The translations under genes were made by a program, and so were the position numbers. Under the pieces are notes generated by a model. That model saw nothing but the letters and a program-made list of their open reading frames with translations, had not been told where the DNA came from and did no database searches. From Clostridium sp. SCN 57-10 (GTDB lineage Bacteria; Bacillota; Clostridia; Oscillospirales; Butyricicoccaceae): 7,666 nucleotides of DNA. Below are positions 6,800-7,666 of the stretch, one piece after another; the first letter of the stretch is position 1; every line of letters starts with the position of its first letter. The DNA lies in the NCBI GenBank assembly GCA_001725215.1, contig MEFT01000064.1, positions 1-7,666 on the forward strand, read 5' to 3'.

Positions 6800-6871
6800 G
6801 ACAGAGGGCAAAAAATCTTGTACGGTTAAGATGCAGAACGGGTTGGAAGTCCGCGCCTGCCGCGCAGACAG

Positions 6872-6891
6872 CTTGACATGGCCATGTAAAG
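6872..6891. promoter_or_regulatory. Palindromic operator candidate, copy 2, upstream of the second hydrolase
   Basis: CTTGACATGGCCATGTAAAG is a 20-base dyad with nine of ten pairs matching. Its left part repeats copy 1 at 5750-5765. It ends 86 bases before the hydrolase start, a distance compatible with an upstream activator site for a promoter near 6950. It is further embedded in a larger imperfect dyad (6857-6905). The length and symmetry suit a dimeric helix-turn-helix regulator such as the adjacent Crp/Fnr protein. Confidence 0.6.
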
Positions 6892-6949
6892 TGCGGCGCG
6901 GGCAGACGCAGACTCCCTTAACCCAAGTTCAGCTGCAGAGACGCGAACT

Positions 6950-6969
6950 CATAAATGATCATAAAGGAG
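6950..6969 (+). promoter_or_regulatory. Possible -10 and ribosome binding site of the second hydrolase
   Basis: CATAAA (6950-6955) is a weak -10 candidate without a good -35, as expected if transcription needs an activator. AAAGGAG (6963-6969) is a clear Shine-Dalgarno 8 bases before the ATG at 6978. The ribosome site is well supported; the -10 is tentative, and a transcript from it would have a very short leader. Confidence 0.4.
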
Positions 6970-6977
6970 CGATTTCT

Positions 6978-7666
6978 ATGCTGCAAGAGGAGTTTATGCA
7001 ACTGACCGGTCTTCCCAAAACCCCTGTTTACTGGGACAGACGATACACGAAAAATCTGGAGCAGCTCTCCAAACCTGTGTATACCGTCGCGATTGAGCGA
7101 GACGTTGAAATCGTTCTGAGAGACGGCTGCAGGATTTTCTGCGATATTTACCATCCCGCCGAGATCGAAAAGGCGCCTGCCCTCATCGCGTGGTCGGCCT
7201 ACGGCAAAGAAATGCAGGCGCTGCGGCACGGCGCGCTGCCCGGCAAGTCGAACTATTTTGACCACAGTCTCGAGGCGGGCGACATGGACTTTTACGTCAC
7301 GCGCGGCTATACGTTCATCATTCCCGATCCGCGCGGCATCGGCAAGAGCGAAGGCGCGTTTTACGGCATTTATAACCCGCAGGAGCAGCTCGACGTGTAC
7401 GACACGATCGAGTGGGCGGGCACCGAATGCAAGTGGTGCAGCGGGAAGGTCGCGCTTCACGGCTACTCCTATTTCGGCATCATTCAGCCGCTCGTCGCCG
7501 CGCTGCAGCCCCCGCATCTCAAGTGCATCATGCCGCTCAGCTATACCGACGATTATTATCAGCACGGCCGCTACGGCGGTGTCGCAAATACTTATATGAA
7601 CATGTACTGGGAGCTGTGTCCGTCCAACAACCCCGAGCTTTGGACGCTGCACGAGGAGGGCGAAGA
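6978..7666 (+). CDS. CocE/NonD family alpha/beta hydrolase, second paralogue, 3' end missing
   Basis: The first 229 residues of a hydrolase that runs off the window without a stop. It aligns with the minus-strand hydrolase over its whole visible length with few gaps, and by eye more than half the residues are identical. Shared blocks are FDHSLEAGD, PDPRGIGKSEG, YGYSYFG-type elbow (HGYSYFG, Ser164), QPPHLKCIMP, DDYYQHG and YWELCPSN. The start is ATG 6978, 8 bases after AAAGGAG; a second ATG seven codons in is less well placed. No signal peptide is present, so it is predicted cytoplasmic. The Asp and His positions of the triad and the PepX_C domain lie beyond the window. It is separated from the Crp/Fnr gene by a terminator and a palindromic operator candidate, so it is probably independently and specifically regulated. 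Reaction class: ester or amide hydrolysis, substrate unknown. Confidence 0.88.
   Translation, partial: MLQEEFMQLTGLPKTPVYWDRRYTKNLEQLSKPVYTVAIERDVEIVLRDGCRIFCDIYHPAEIEKAPALIAWSAYGKEMQALRHGALPGKSNYFDHSLEAGDMDFYVTRGYTFIIPDPRGIGKSEGAFYGIYNPQEQLDVYDTIEWAGTECKWCSGKVALHGYSYFGIIQPLVAALQPPHLKCIMPLSYTDDYYQHGRYGGVANTYMNMYWELCPSNNPELWTLHEEGE

Noticed and set aside
6062..6811. 249-codon minus-strand open frame opposite the regulator
   Set aside because: The plus strand encodes a complete Crp/Fnr protein with a ribosome site and terminator, so this frame is a shadow that also crosses the terminator.
6918..7652. 244-codon minus-strand open frame near the window end
   Set aside because: It is antisense to the second hydrolase, whose plus-strand frame aligns with its paralogue; the minus frame would also cover the regulatory gap.

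Overview
The window looks like a chromosomal segment of a Gram-positive anaerobe of the Bacillota, probably a moderately G+C-rich member of the Clostridia. The reasons are an LPXTG-type (LPYTG) sortase signal on a multi-domain CnaB surface protein, strong AGGAGG-like ribosome binding sites, hairpin-plus-T-run terminators and a TTG start. The genus cannot be fixed from this sequence.

Layout. (1) Bases 1-2221, plus strand: the 3' part of a large cell-wall-anchored adhesin or pilin-like protein made of CnaB/SpaA (prealbumin-like) domains. It ends in LPYTG, a membrane segment and a basic tail; its 5' end lies outside the window. (2) Bases 2222-2359: a convergent intergenic gap with two large hairpins. 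(3) Bases 2360-4180, minus strand: a complete CocE/NonD (S15-like) alpha/beta hydrolase with a TTG start. (4) A strong minus-strand terminator at 4286-4316 separates it from (5) bases 4333-5724, minus strand: a 12-TM APC-superfamily amino acid permease. (6) Bases 5725-6025: a divergent promoter region. (7) Bases 6026-6730, plus strand: a Crp/Fnr-family regulator followed by a textbook terminator. (8) Bases 6731-6977: a regulatory gap with a palindromic operator candidate. (9) Bases 6978 to the window end, plus strand: the N-terminal 229 residues of a second CocE/NonD hydrolase, clearly a paralogue of gene 3.

How the genes may work together. Genes 3, 5, 7 and 9 look like one small catabolic locus: a one-component sensor, an importer for an amino-acid-like compound, and two related cytoplasmic hydrolases. 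The best direct support is a 16-base motif, TTGACATGGCCAT followed by A or G and then TA. It occurs upstream of the permease (5750-5765) and upstream of the second hydrolase (6873-6888), where it is an almost perfect palindrome. It is a good candidate binding site for the Crp/Fnr protein encoded between the two copies. The substrate and the effector are unknown. The complete hydrolase keeps the serine-nucleophile elbow, but by eye it lacks the Asp and His expected at the usual triad positions, so its chemistry deserves a second look. The adhesin gene appears to be an unrelated neighbour in a converging transcription unit.
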